Assembly: GCA_020636075.1 (NCBI GenBank)
Contig: JACJYO010000004.1
Span: 496,001 to 560,000, forward strand
Direction of reading: 5' to 3'
DNA: 64,000 bases
Source of the DNA: Lewinellaceae bacterium
GTDB taxonomy: Bacteria > Bacteroidota > Bacteroidia > Chitinophagales > Saprospiraceae
Positions 53,401 to 60,920 of this stretch are shown piece by piece. The number at the start of each line of letters is the position of its first letter. Within the stretch, counting starts at the first letter, position 1. Below the pieces are notes generated by a model. That model was not told where the DNA came from, did not search any database, and saw only the letters and a list, made by a program, of their open reading frames with translations. Made by a program: the position numbers and the translations under genes.

Positions 53401-53852
53401 TCCTGGCCACCGATACGCCGCAACTCGACCCCGAAAAACGTCGGACACTGGCCCAACAACAAGTGCACATCCGCAGTGTAGCAGATGCGCTGGATGCCGA
53501 GGCCTTGCTCCGGCATTCGACGGCGTTCCGGCAATTTGCCGAAAAACAGTTTTCGCCGCAGCGCTGGCTACCCAGATTCCCGTTCGAAGGCCCCCTGGGC
53601 CGGCGCTGGCTGAAAGTGGAAGCGGATCTATTGCTGGAAAACGCCGACACGGTTTACCTGCTCGCCTTCGTGCATTTTGCCGAAGGCATGAAAAAATGGA
53701 AAGAGCAGGCGCGCTACGGCGCTCAAATGAGTGGCTGGCTCCAGCGGCTGGCGCCGCAGGCTTTTCCGGGGAAAGCGGTCGAATACTGGCTGGTGTATGC
53801 CTTGGAAGGTAGCGTCTGCAGGGTACTTGGATCGGAGGGGGGGATCCGGTAA
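50451..53852 (+). CDS. UvrD/RecB-AddA-like helicase
   Basis: 1133 aa. Superfamily 1 motifs are complete: Walker A SAGAGSGKTYTLTQRM, Ia TTFTQKAAAELQERV, II LLVDEFQDTSPIQLD, III VGDPKQSIYGFRGAEP, V YHKSKGLEFPIA and VI EEEARLLYVGLTRARDYLVF. It should unwind duplex DNA in recombination or repair. The final 200 residues sit where RecB/AddA enzymes carry a PD-(D/E)XK nuclease, but the expected D-x-K strand reads ADLLLENADTVYLLAFVHF, with no Lys, so the nuclease may be inactive. Residues 441-508 are encoded by an inserted palindromic repeat. No AddB/RecC gene is nearby. Confidence 0.88.
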   Translation: MPPSTDLNITIISAGAGSGKTYTLTQRMVALMQSGVRARGIMATTFTQKAAAELQERVRARLLESGMTEAANDLGNALIGTVHSIGVRLLQRFAFELGVSPLVEIIADGDQQRMFNESLAQVLHEDRIATINRLADRLGLTKKTDRDAYDWRRDIRDITDVARANNFDRTVLEKSKKRSWESFEQLLGPAGTDSAQTWHNRLLSHIDQTIAALEGNEADETKTTRNAIEDLRNLQNQLKWRGELYWHEWVKISKLSVAVKSRDLFEEFKEFARSHDQHPQFRSDIRAFIEHIFDCAIDALTEYEHYKKKRGLIDYTDMETYVSRLLRMEPVRAALRGELDLLLVDEFQDTSPIQLDIFLQLSRLARHSIWVGDPKQSIYGFRGAEPALMQAIIQATGGVQSENVLGKSWRSRPDIVYTVNAIFTRAFPDLPVEQVALEPANPTPNPSLRGEGGSLSASADVPVSDSQQTSLFPEEPQKNPSQTTDQSLSRGQAPLPRQWRGGGAGGGVIHWHFQNELDLRKVPGSPWMENCIAARIRVLLDRQTPVWNKKRDTSRPARPGDIAVLCRTNYGCDAVAEALHRAGLKAAIARAGLLETREGKLALACLKYLLNPSDALSTAEILTLTGTLSLEELVDSRIDYLVTLQEGWDPGRWATEHDFIRSLMDLRPRTADLSASEILNLTLDELDLRRLAARFGNVAQRLDNLDRLRYYALEYESACQRLHAAASLGGFLLWLDELARSGQDLQGSGESPDAVQVLTYHKSKGLEFPIAICHNLNNTLREKVWGVNLVAERDEPDLEDILGHRWLRFWVNPYSDQWRGTRLQETLESSDVWAEASKQAREEEARLLYVGLTRARDYLVFPTNVKGTPWLNRVFNEGNADINTLEPDSDETPFIWKNQVVYCENEPLFMPTDFPEDQSVETAVPFHPPHAGKHHLDRLPYRIDLLNEWPPGFDYNLDEPQPFASWLEFRGDYSPAINKAVQTFLATDTPQLDPEKRRTLAQQQVHIRSVADALDAEALLRHSTAFRQFAEKQFSPQRWLPRFPFEGPLGRRWLKVEADLLLENADTVYLLAFVHFAEGMKKWKEQARYGAQMSGWLQRLAPQAFPGKAVEYWLVYALEGSVCRVLGSEGGIR
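51771..51974. repeat. G/C-rich inverted-repeat element inserted in frame inside the helicase gene
   Basis: The left arm AACCCCACCCCCAACCCCTC... pairs with ...GGGGAGGGGCCGGGGGTGGGGTT ending at 51974. Its 204 nt equal 68 codons, so the frame is kept, and it encodes NPTPNPSLRGEGG at one end and RQWRGGGAGGGV at the other. It looks like the intergenic repeat type common in environmental bacterial genomes, here translated. Confidence 0.85.
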
Positions 53853-53907
53853 TTCCTGGGCGTATTTCGCTTCTTGGAGTAATTCCCTTCGTAGCGTATT
53901 TCCCTTC

Positions 53908-54035
53908 GTAGCGTATTTCACGCAGAGTTGCACAGAGTTTGTTGCGCAGAGTTGCGCAGAGTTTGAAATCCAACAAAATAAAAACTCCGCGTACGCTGCG
54001 GAAAACTCTGTGTAACTCTGCGTGAAATACGCTAC
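53908..54035. repeat. Long hairpin, GCGTATTTCCCGCAGAG family (copy 2)
   Basis: GTAGCGTATTTCACGCAGAG (from 53908) pairs with its complement ending at 54035. Arm words GTTGCACAGA, GTTGCGCAGA repeat every nine to ten nt. Partial 17-nt tandem copies (GTAGCGTATTTCCCTTC) precede it at 53891. It lies between convergent genes. Confidence 0.85.
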
Positions 54036-54056
54036 AAAGAGAAATACACACAAAGA

Positions 54057-55388
54057 TCACACCACCGCCATCTCCCGCGGTTTCCAATTCGTCATTTGTT
54101 CGGTGATAAAATCAAGCGCCTGATTCCAGGCTTCTTCCAGCCGGTCGGTGTACAGCGCGCCCATTTCCTCTTTGATGGATTCCATCAGCACCTCCTTGAC
54201 GATGGGGTAGTACTCGGGCCGCACGCCATAGCGTTCGTGGCTTTTGCCCAGCGATTTCAGGCCCATGACTAAAAATTCCGGGCGGCTGAGCGAATACACA
54301 ATTCCACCCAGCATGTGCGTGAGCAGGCGTCCCTGTGCAGCCATATCGCTTTTGAACAGTGCCCGCACCCCAGGCGCCCGGGTGAACACCTTTTCGTAAA
54401 AGCGTTCGGCAAAACGCTCCTCGTTTTTCAGGATCAGATCGAGCGAGGATTGCAGTTCGAGGTTCATATCGGTTTTCAGGAAACCTTTTACCTCGTACAG
54501 TTCAGACTCGAAATCCTTGCCTGCCATTTGTTTGCGGATCACCCTGCCGATATCGACCGTTTCTTCCGGCAGGCTTTTCAAGATGGATTGAGAAATAAGG
54601 ATCGTAGCGTCGGCTTCCTTGGTGCAGCCCTGGATGCGGCTGGCCATGTTGATCGGATCGCCCAACACGGTAAACTGCCGGTGCTTGGGGTGGCCGAGAT
54701 GGCCGATGAAGGCTTTGCCGAAATTGATGCCGATACCGACCCGGAATTTCGTGTCAAAATCTTTGAGTTCGAACGCGTTGAGCCGCTCGATGGCGTACTG
54801 CATGCCCAGGGCGGCGCGCACGGCATCGTGGCAGTTTTTTTCGCGCGACCCACCGGAAGTGCCGAAAATGCCGATGATCTCATCGCCGACGTATTGGTAA
54901 ATAATACCGTTGTTCATCAGAATGGGGTCGCCCAGCACGGTGTAAAACCGGTTGATCATGTGTGCCATATCATAGGGCAGGTTTTGCGAGGTAATGCGGG
55001 TGAAATCGCGCATGTCGCAAAAGAGTGTGGCAATGCTCCGCACCTCGGCCTCGCCCTCGGGTATGGTTTCCAGTTGCAGTTTATTGACTTCGGCGCTGGC
55101 CCAAACCAGGCGCTGGATCGACACATCGCCCTTGGGATAGCACTGGCAGGCCAGGCGTATGGAAGGGTCCCATTTGCGCAAATGCGCCGTGTCGCGCTCG
55201 AGAGCGGTGCGGGGCGAGAGATTTTGGTGCCCTTCAATGACGCGGATCCGGCAGGTGGTGCAGCGACCATTGCCGCCGCATTCGTGCAGGTGCGGGATTT
55301 TGTTTTCAAGGGAAATGTCGAGCAGGGTAGAATCCGGGTCGAAAGATTCGACGCAGTGATTGATGCCCGTGTAGAGGATGTTTGCCAT
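54057..55388 (-). CDS. [2Fe-2S] ferredoxin-class III adenylate cyclase-globin fusion
   Basis: 443 aa from the ATG at 55388; upstream in-frame codons are translated tandem repeats and are excluded. Residues 1-98 are a plant-type ferredoxin with ECGGNGRCTTC (Cys37, Cys43, Cys46) and the fourth ligand in RLACQCY (Cys81). Residues 115-300 are a class III nucleotide cyclase: metal Asp125 in TLFCDMRDFT, Asp169 in YQYVGDEIIGIFG, and the transition-state pair N247/R251 in LGDPINMASRIQ. Residues 310-435 are a globin, with the proximal His384 in GKSHERYGV and a distal-side QGRLLTHML. The protein should make cAMP (or cGMP) under control of redox state and a heme-bound gas. No signal peptide. Confidence 0.9.
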   Translation of the reverse strand: MANILYTGINHCVESFDPDSTLLDISLENKIPHLHECGGNGRCTTCRIRVIEGHQNLSPRTALERDTAHLRKWDPSIRLACQCYPKGDVSIQRLVWASAEVNKLQLETIPEGEAEVRSIATLFCDMRDFTRITSQNLPYDMAHMINRFYTVLGDPILMNNGIIYQYVGDEIIGIFGTSGGSREKNCHDAVRAALGMQYAIERLNAFELKDFDTKFRVGIGINFGKAFIGHLGHPKHRQFTVLGDPINMASRIQGCTKEADATILISQSILKSLPEETVDIGRVIRKQMAGKDFESELYEVKGFLKTDMNLELQSSLDLILKNEERFAERFYEKVFTRAPGVRALFKSDMAAQGRLLTHMLGGIVYSLSRPEFLVMGLKSLGKSHERYGVRPEYYPIVKEVLMESIKEEMGALYTDRLEEAWNQALDFITEQMTNWKPREMAVV

Positions 55389-55542
55389 TTGACGTGTGGT
55401 TTTGCGCTGAATAAGCCTGTACGGGTTGTCGAGTTGTTTTGTCTTCGACAAAGTTCGGCCCCGGGCAAGGCAAAACCGCATGCAAATGATTGGTTGGTAA
55501 CCGGCGTTGCTTGAACCTGGTGTTTTTTTGAGTGGGTTGGTG

Positions 55543-55829
55543 GCGTATTTCCCGCCGTAGCGTATTTCCCGCCGTAGCGTATTTCCCGCCGTAGCGTATT
55601 TCCCGCCGTAGCGTATTTCCCACCGTAGCGTATTTCCCACCGTAGCGTATTTCCCTTGCGTAGAGCATTTCCCGCCGTAGCGTATTTCCCGCAGAGTACG
55701 CGGAGTTCGTTGCGCAGAGTTACACAGAGTTTAATTCCGATAAGGTGAAAACTCCGCGTACTCTGCGGGAAACGCTGCGCAACTCTGCGGGAAATACGCT
55801 ACGGTGGGAAATGCTCTACGCAAGGGAAA
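55543..55829. repeat. 17-bp tandem repeat array plus GCGTATTTCCCGCAGAG hairpin (copy 3)
   Basis: GCGTATTTCCC(G/A)CCGTA starts at 55543, 55560, 55577, 55594, 55611, 55628 and 55645, exactly 17 nt apart, with two looser copies after it. The array runs into a large hairpin whose arms start at TTTCCCTTGCGTAGAGC (55650) and end at its complement (55829). The array lies upstream of the cyclase gene and reads through in its frame without a stop. Confidence 0.9.
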
Positions 55830-55953
55830 CCGAGGCGAAAATCATCAACCATAGTGGTTAAACACTCCTCAAAATCCGTGCGACTGCTGGTTTTTTCAAG
55901 CAGATATGAGCACTTTTGCGGCGCGAAAAGCGCACAAACAAACACAAACAGCT

Positions 55954-56544
55954 ATGAAAAAAGTACTATTTCTTCTTGCAGCAAGCCTGTGTATTTCTAC
56001 GTTTACATATTCCCAGCGCGAGGAAACTTTGGCTTCCAGTTCCGGCATTAAAGGCGGCTTTGGCGGTCCGTTCTTTTTATTCAGCACGGCCAATGGTAAC
56101 GCCGGTGGCGGTGCCGGCGGTGGCGGCGCTTTCATTATCAACGACTTTTTTATCGGTGGCTTTGGTCAGGGCGAGTCGTTTGGCCGCCGGCGCTACAACA
56201 ACCGCAACTATGACGTGACCCTGGGCTCCGGGGGCTTTTGGTTTGGCTATGCGGTGCCCTCGTATAAAGTGCTCCACGTCTATACTTCCCTCAAATTAGG
56301 TTGGGGCACGGCAGGACTGCGACGCCCCGGTGGCGATTTTGAGGATGACATTACCGATGGGGTGTTTATGGTGGCTCCGGAAATAGGGGCCGAGGTAAAC
56401 CTGTTGCATTGGTTCCGGCTGGCCTTTACAGGGGGCTACCGGCTGGTGGGCGGTTTGAACGGGCTGCCCGGCTTTTCTCCGAACGATTTTAACAGCCCTA
56501 CGCTGGCGATTACGCTGCGGTTTGGCGCATTTGGGTATAAGTAG
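55954..56544 (+). CDS. Hypothetical outer-membrane beta-barrel-like protein
   Basis: 196 aa from the ATG at 55954, which opens a signal peptide (MKKVLFLLAASLCISTFTYS). The next segment is Gly-rich (GGFGGPFFLFSTANGNAGGG, then AGGGGAFIIND), followed by alternating strands (VTLGSGGFWFGYAVPSYK, HVYTSLKLGWGTAGL, FRLAFTGGYRLVGGL, LAITLRFGAFGYK). The end in an aromatic-rich strand is typical of outer-membrane barrels. No family is recognised. It lies next to the large hairpin and is convergent with the T9SS remnants. Confidence 0.72.
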   Translation: MKKVLFLLAASLCISTFTYSQREETLASSSGIKGGFGGPFFLFSTANGNAGGGAGGGGAFIINDFFIGGFGQGESFGRRRYNNRNYDVTLGSGGFWFGYAVPSYKVLHVYTSLKLGWGTAGLRRPGGDFEDDITDGVFMVAPEIGAEVNLLHWFRLAFTGGYRLVGGLNGLPGFSPNDFNSPTLAITLRFGAFGYK

Positions 56545-56575
56545 AAACCATTTCAGCCAGGAGGTTTGAACAAAT

Positions 56576-56729
56576 TTAGTTTTCGGTTTTGATGAGCTTG
56601 CCCGAAAGCCGTTCACGATTTTTCGTGGTGATTTCCCAGAAATAAATTCCGGGAAGCAGTTTTTCGGTAGTCAGCATATTGTTACCGGGGTAAATGTCGG
56701 CTTGAAGCACTACACGCCCCAACTGATCG
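56576..56729 (-). pseudogene. Remnant of a T9SS type A sorting domain (fragment 1)
   Basis: The reverse strand reads ADQLGRVVLQADIYPGNNML, then LLPGIYFWEITTKNRERLSG, ending LIKTEN and a stop at 56576. This is the second half of a T9SS sorting domain. A stop codon precedes it (GLPVG-stop), and no gene body is attached, so it is a broken remnant of a secreted-protein gene. Confidence 0.65.
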
Positions 56730-56763
56730 GCTTAACCAACCGGAAGGCCCCTGAAGGAATAGA

Positions 56764-56952
56764 TTACCGTTGAACAGCTAATTTTAATGGAGAGAAAACA
56801 TCCTGGTCGAGTGACACGGCCAGAAAATATACGCCGGATGAGAGCCCTTCCACAAAAATGTATGTTTCGGACCCGGAAAGACGATACTCGGCCACTACTT
56901 TCCCAAAGGTGTCATATAATTTGTATAATTCCAATGTATTTGTAAACCACAT
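56764..56952 (-). pseudogene. Remnant of a T9SS type A sorting domain (fragment 2)
   Basis: 62 residues, LELYKLYDTFGKVVAEYRLS, then ETYIFVEGLSSGVYFLAVSL, ending LKLAVQR-stop. It is a near-complete T9SS sorting domain without the domain it should export. It sits in tandem with fragment 1 and downstream of the beta-barrel gene, as left by recombination or decay. Confidence 0.6.
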
Positions 56953-57028
56953 TCCGGCGGGTATAAGAGTATGTTGGGCTATAAAAAAGATTCGATAACA
57001 TGTAGAAAAGAAATTCGAAAACAGGTGG

Positions 57029-59659
57029 TTAAAATACCCAATTGATACCTCCCATTAATTGCCCGCCGATTGTCTGAAAGGAATCGAAACCAAAATAAGT
57101 TGCATTAAAGTCAGGCATAATCATTTGGACGCCATTAAGATTCAACATATTCCTGCCGATAAACCGGAGTCGAATGGGTGTATTGGGTATAGTGTAGGCA
57201 GCAGCACAGTCCCATAACCAAAGTTTATTGAGTGCATTTGTTGAAGCTTGTCTTTGATAATTAAGTGTAGTTCCAAATTGCCATACACCGGATTTGAATT
57301 GCAGACCTAAGGTGTAAGTATTATTCCAAAATCCGGATTGCGCTTCAACTCCATTATAGGTTCTTTCACTATAATTTATGGTAAACCCGGCACTCAGGCT
57401 TAGCTTGTTTATTCTTGAACAGGCTATGCGAATACTATTCGAAATTCGGTGAAAATTGGTGTTAAGCATTGCGGTAACACCCGGTACAACTTCCTTGGCT
57501 ACTTCAAGGTTTGAGCGTACAGCTACGCTTGCCTGCCAGGGTTTGATTAAATAGCGCCCATTGATTTCAAAAGATGATCGGCTTGACTTTGGTGAAAAAT
57601 AAGATTTTGTTACAAAATATGAATTTTCTACAGTTGAAAAGTAGAGGATGTTATTACTGAACCAGGAAAAATTCAACCGGCATTGATAATCCCAGACTCT
57701 TGATGGGTTTCGGTTTGTCCAGTCAATGTTAAAAGTACTTTGGCGAACCAACTGGCTACTATCCAAATTTTCAAGTCGAAAATTGTTTTCTCCGATTATC
57801 CGTTTGGCCTTGACAAGATGAATCATTGGCGGCGGCGCCTCGACCAGATTAAAGTTGATGTACAGGTTATGGTTTTTAGTAAAGTCAAAGTAGACGCCTG
57901 AATGACTATTCCACCCTACGAAAGAACTTTCTGCTGCGTAGGCGTCATAATGCCGAGTAATAATTTTCGATTCAATTCCCAGGCTATATCGAAAAGGACC
58001 TGTTTTTCTCCCAAATCGCGCATCCAGAAACGGACTCCTATCGTTTGGGTAGCTTTTGTTTTGCCACAGGTCAGCTGTGCCATCCGCCTCTGTTTTAAGT
58101 TCAAATTGGAGTGCAGCGCTTTGGAACCCTGTAGCAAGCTTAATTTCGTGGTGGCCGGATTTGATTTTGAGTGTTAAGGAGGTATAGGTAGATGTATTGA
58201 TTTGTTTGCTATTTTGGGCAATGCTGGTGTCTGAAAGATCGAAAAGTGGCGTGGCGGCAAGGAGATTAGTCATTTCCCGGTCGGCTAAATACTTTACCTG
58301 CGTAAGAAGCACAAATGAATAAAGGCTATCTATTTGATAAACGCCCCGTAAAAAGGGGGAAAAGTTGATGGTGTTGCCGTCGAGTTGATGTTCACTTTTT
58401 ATGGAATTGGAATCAAGTTGCCCACTCAATTTATTATTACGCTCCTGTCCGTTTAGTAATAGGGAAGTTTGAAAATCAAACTGAAATCTATTTTTTTTAT
58501 ACAGGTTTTGTGTGGTTATTTGAAGCATCCTGCTGGGTTGGTCTCGTTGTTTGACGCCTGTGAAAATGCTATTGCCTGGGGTGTAAATACGCGCACTGGC
58601 TCGTTCTGCGAAACGTTGGAAATTTGTGTATAGGATGGAGGCCTTTGAGGTCCACGAACTTGTCGGCTCAAAAATGATTCTACCAAAACCGAATTTGTCG
58701 TTATTGCGCCTTTCATCAATAATTGGGGTGAACAAAGGCAAATATTTTTCGATTTCAGTTGGATCTTGGTATTTGGAAAGATGATCAATATCGATCAGGG
58801 CAAAAAAGTCGATTCCAGAAAGTGTAGGCTGAGCCGTGTTATTAGCGCGGAGTAGTGCAGAGAAACTAAGGCTTTTCCCTGTCTTATAAAGAGTCGAATT
58901 TGCCTCATAAAATTTTTCGAGGTTGGTGTTCAGGCCAATATCACCATTAATGTGGTTTGCCGATTCCTCTTTTAGTTTAACATTTAGAGCAACTTCTGCT
59001 TGCTCCGTTAAGGCAAACTCTTCTTTTTCTCCCTGAAAGTTTGTTATCACCTGAACACTTTCGACATCATCTGCTTTAATTCCTTCTACCATCTGCTTGT
59101 GCAGTTGTCCGAAGATATCTTTACCATTAGTCAGCACAACATCTACCCGTTGCCCCTTGTACCGGATGCTTCCATTCTGATCTACACTAATTTGCGGTAA
59201 CTTTTTGAGGATGTCGCCGAGGTTATATTCGGTCGAATCAATAAAAGCATCGATGTTGTAAAATGTCGTATCGCCTCTGGCTACAATGCCCAATTTATCT
59301 GCAGAAATCTGTACGATACCGATTTGATTTATTGTAGGCAGTAAAATGGTCTTAAGGTGGATGGAATCCCTATCGGGGACAAATATGCGTTGTTGCCAAG
59401 ATTCATTGCCCAGCGATGCAATTTTGAGCAGGTAGAAATCAGTTTGCAGATCCTGAAATTGCCATGTCCCCCGGGCATTGGCCTTTGTATATTTTATTAA
59501 GGATACGGAATCGGGTTTATAGAGCTGTACCAGAGCACCGGGTACCGGATCGCCATCAAAATCAATTGTTTTACCTGAAAGTACAGACTGCCCATTGCAA
59601 GGATAATGTAAAATAAACAGTGTCATGCCAGCCCAAAATAATTGTATTGATCTAAGCAT
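57029..59659 (-). CDS. TonB-receptor-like outer-membrane beta-barrel protein of a GLPGLI cluster
   Basis: 876 aa with a signal-like N-terminus (SIQLFWAGMTLFILHYPCNG). Residues 27-110 form a carboxypeptidase-regulatory-like domain (SGKTIDFDGDPVPGALVQLY), residues 125-225 a plug-like region (NLGDILKKLPQISVDQNGSI, ADDVESVQVITNFQGEKEEF), and the rest a large barrel with many alternating strands ending in MGGINWVF, a C-terminal aromatic as barrels need. It lacks a recognisable TonB box. Such proteins sit next to GLPGLI genes in Bacteroidota and may import or export a peptide. The gene is much more A+T-rich than the rest of the window. Confidence 0.85.
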   Translation of the reverse strand: MLRSIQLFWAGMTLFILHYPCNGQSVLSGKTIDFDGDPVPGALVQLYKPDSVSLIKYTKANARGTWQFQDLQTDFYLLKIASLGNESWQQRIFVPDRDSIHLKTILLPTINQIGIVQISADKLGIVARGDTTFYNIDAFIDSTEYNLGDILKKLPQISVDQNGSIRYKGQRVDVVLTNGKDIFGQLHKQMVEGIKADDVESVQVITNFQGEKEEFALTEQAEVALNVKLKEESANHINGDIGLNTNLEKFYEANSTLYKTGKSLSFSALLRANNTAQPTLSGIDFFALIDIDHLSKYQDPTEIEKYLPLFTPIIDERRNNDKFGFGRIIFEPTSSWTSKASILYTNFQRFAERASARIYTPGNSIFTGVKQRDQPSRMLQITTQNLYKKNRFQFDFQTSLLLNGQERNNKLSGQLDSNSIKSEHQLDGNTINFSPFLRGVYQIDSLYSFVLLTQVKYLADREMTNLLAATPLFDLSDTSIAQNSKQINTSTYTSLTLKIKSGHHEIKLATGFQSAALQFELKTEADGTADLWQNKSYPNDRSPFLDARFGRKTGPFRYSLGIESKIITRHYDAYAAESSFVGWNSHSGVYFDFTKNHNLYINFNLVEAPPPMIHLVKAKRIIGENNFRLENLDSSQLVRQSTFNIDWTNRNPSRVWDYQCRLNFSWFSNNILYFSTVENSYFVTKSYFSPKSSRSSFEINGRYLIKPWQASVAVRSNLEVAKEVVPGVTAMLNTNFHRISNSIRIACSRINKLSLSAGFTINYSERTYNGVEAQSGFWNNTYTLGLQFKSGVWQFGTTLNYQRQASTNALNKLWLWDCAAAYTIPNTPIRLRFIGRNMLNLNGVQMIMPDFNATYFGFDSFQTIGGQLMGGINWVF

Positions 59660-59714
59660 GGCCGGGGTCTTTTAAAATAAGTAATACATAGGCTTTTATT
59701 GAGCGTTTATACAT

Positions 59715-60356
59715 TTACTCCGGGTTAGTTAACTTCTTAAATTCATCCGATGTGATGTATTTTTCCTGTATTGGCAATCTAATAGCTGGCAAGTTTTTCG
59801 GAAATTCAACAGTTATAGCCGTCAGCGACATTCCTTTATGCCTGACTTGTAATATAAACCCCGGAAGGCCATAATATTCCAATGGCCCGTCAAGGACCGG
59901 AATATCAGGAGCGAACCAGAATTCTGTTGACTCGTTTCCTCCAAGGAGGGCTTTATGACAAACGTACCCACAAATAGACATGGTGTCGCGTTGACTTAAA
60001 TCCCACTGCTCTTCTGATCTTAATTTTTCCCGCATTACCTTATTCGGGTGTGGCTTAGTCAACTTATAGATATAATTATTATTTAAGTCCTTATACAGTA
60101 TTGTTTCATTTATTGTTAGTTTGCCAGGAAGATTAGGGTCTTTTTTTCTGTTTTCAACAAAGTAGTAATCTGAAAGATTGCCAGAATAGTTATATTGGAA
60201 TATACTGATACAATTGTTAACTTTCTTGGCAATATTAGTCCCTAAACCAGGCGCTAATTCTTCTATATGCCATTCTTGTGCAAAGACTACTCTTAAGTTT
60301 TGGCTGAATGCAAATAGTCCATTTAAAGATAGTACTAATAAATAAAGGTATTTCAT
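59715..60356 (-). CDS. GLPGLI-family exported protein
   Basis: 213 aa with a signal peptide (MKYLYLLVLSLNGLFAFSQN). The family hallmark appears as EYYGLPGFILQV (GLPGLI-type), preceded by DTMSICGYVCHKAL, in which a Cys pair (CGYVC) is usual for the family, and FWFAPDIPVLDGPLEYYGLP. The family is linked to TonB-receptor-like barrels; function is unproven. The beta-barrel gene starts 55 nt downstream, so the two form one transcription unit. Confidence 0.9.
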   Translation of the reverse strand: MKYLYLLVLSLNGLFAFSQNLRVVFAQEWHIEELAPGLGTNIAKKVNNCISIFQYNYSGNLSDYYFVENRKKDPNLPGKLTINETILYKDLNNNYIYKLTKPHPNKVMREKLRSEEQWDLSQRDTMSICGYVCHKALLGGNESTEFWFAPDIPVLDGPLEYYGLPGFILQVRHKGMSLTAITVEFPKNLPAIRLPIQEKYITSDEFKKLTNPE

Positions 60357-60456
60357 AGTGTGGATTTAATCTGCTTCAAAAGCCACAGGAGAGCCAAACC
60401 AAACTACCTGCCAATCAAAAAGCAGACGGCAGGTAGCAGGCAGGCCATCTGATTAT

Positions 60457-60780
60457 TTATGGACAGTCGTCAAAGGTTCCGACCAAGGAATCATTGACAT
60501 ACAATTCAATCGTTACACAATCCTGACCATCAGGCCCCCAGGTAACACCGGCTCCAATCGTCCCGCCATCAGTCATAGTAATACTAACTTTTATTTTGAT
60601 GTCAGGACCGGCATTTGAAACGTTTGCGGTCATTCTGGGAGAAATATTAAAATGGAATTCCTCCTGCAGATTTTGTGTAGCTGCTTCGCCTGTGTTTTGT
60701 TGAATCAGAGAAGTTACAGAAGAGGCATAACTGAATAAGCCAAGGCATATAAATGCCAATAAAAGCGCTATCTTTTTCAT
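60457..60780 (-). CDS. Small secreted protein of the GLPGLI cluster
   Basis: 107 aa with a signal peptide (MKKIALLLAFICLGLFSYAS). The mature 87 residues have no membrane helix and two Cys near the end (DGQDCVTIELY, GTFDDCP), which could form a disulfide. I recognise no family. Its position ahead of the GLPGLI and barrel genes, with a HTH gene upstream, suggests it may be a substrate or partner of the cluster. Real coding is supported by the signal peptide and by A+T bias shared with its neighbours. Confidence 0.7.
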   Translation of the reverse strand: MKKIALLLAFICLGLFSYASSVTSLIQQNTGEAATQNLQEEFHFNISPRMTANVSNAGPDIKIKVSITMTDGGTIGAGVTWGPDGQDCVTIELYVNDSLVGTFDDCP

Positions 60781-60812
60781 GCTTTTATCGTTTAATTTAT
60801 GATCCCTAAATA

Positions 60813-60839
60813 GGTAACGAGCTCGGGATATTCGTTACC
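60813..60839 (-). promoter_or_regulatory. Candidate operator: GGTAACGA-N11-TCGTTACC
   Basis: A perfect eight-bp inverted repeat 33-60 nt upstream of the small secreted protein's start. Its dyad geometry fits a dimeric regulator, possibly the adjacent small HTH protein. Confidence 0.5.
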
Positions 60840-60890
60840 GTAAACGCTTACATGACAAAGTTATGTCCTAAGGAAAAACTAAATATGTTC

Positions 60891-60920
60891 AAAATCGATC
60901 AAAATCGATCAAAACCGATC
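60891..60920. repeat. Three 10-bp direct repeats with phased A-tracts
   Basis: AAAATCGATC, AAAATCGATC and AAAACCGATC follow one another without a gap. Each unit carries an A4 tract and a GATC, one helical turn apart, which should bend the DNA. The last unit encodes the end of the HTH protein; the array lies 110-140 nt upstream of the secreted-protein gene. Confidence 0.75.

Noticed and set aside
54315..55514. 399-codon plus-strand frame opposite the ferredoxin-cyclase-globin gene
   Set aside because: The reverse-strand protein has three intact domains; the plus frame has none.
55389..55640. N-terminal extension of the cyclase through the tandem repeats
   Set aside because: The extra 84 codons translate repeat DNA (GNTLRREIRYGGKYAT units). 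The ferredoxin domain begins normally at the Met at 55388.
55543..55690. Short-period repeats that could suggest a CRISPR array
   Set aside because: Units are 17 nt with no spacers between them and no cas gene is near. It is a simple tandem repeat.
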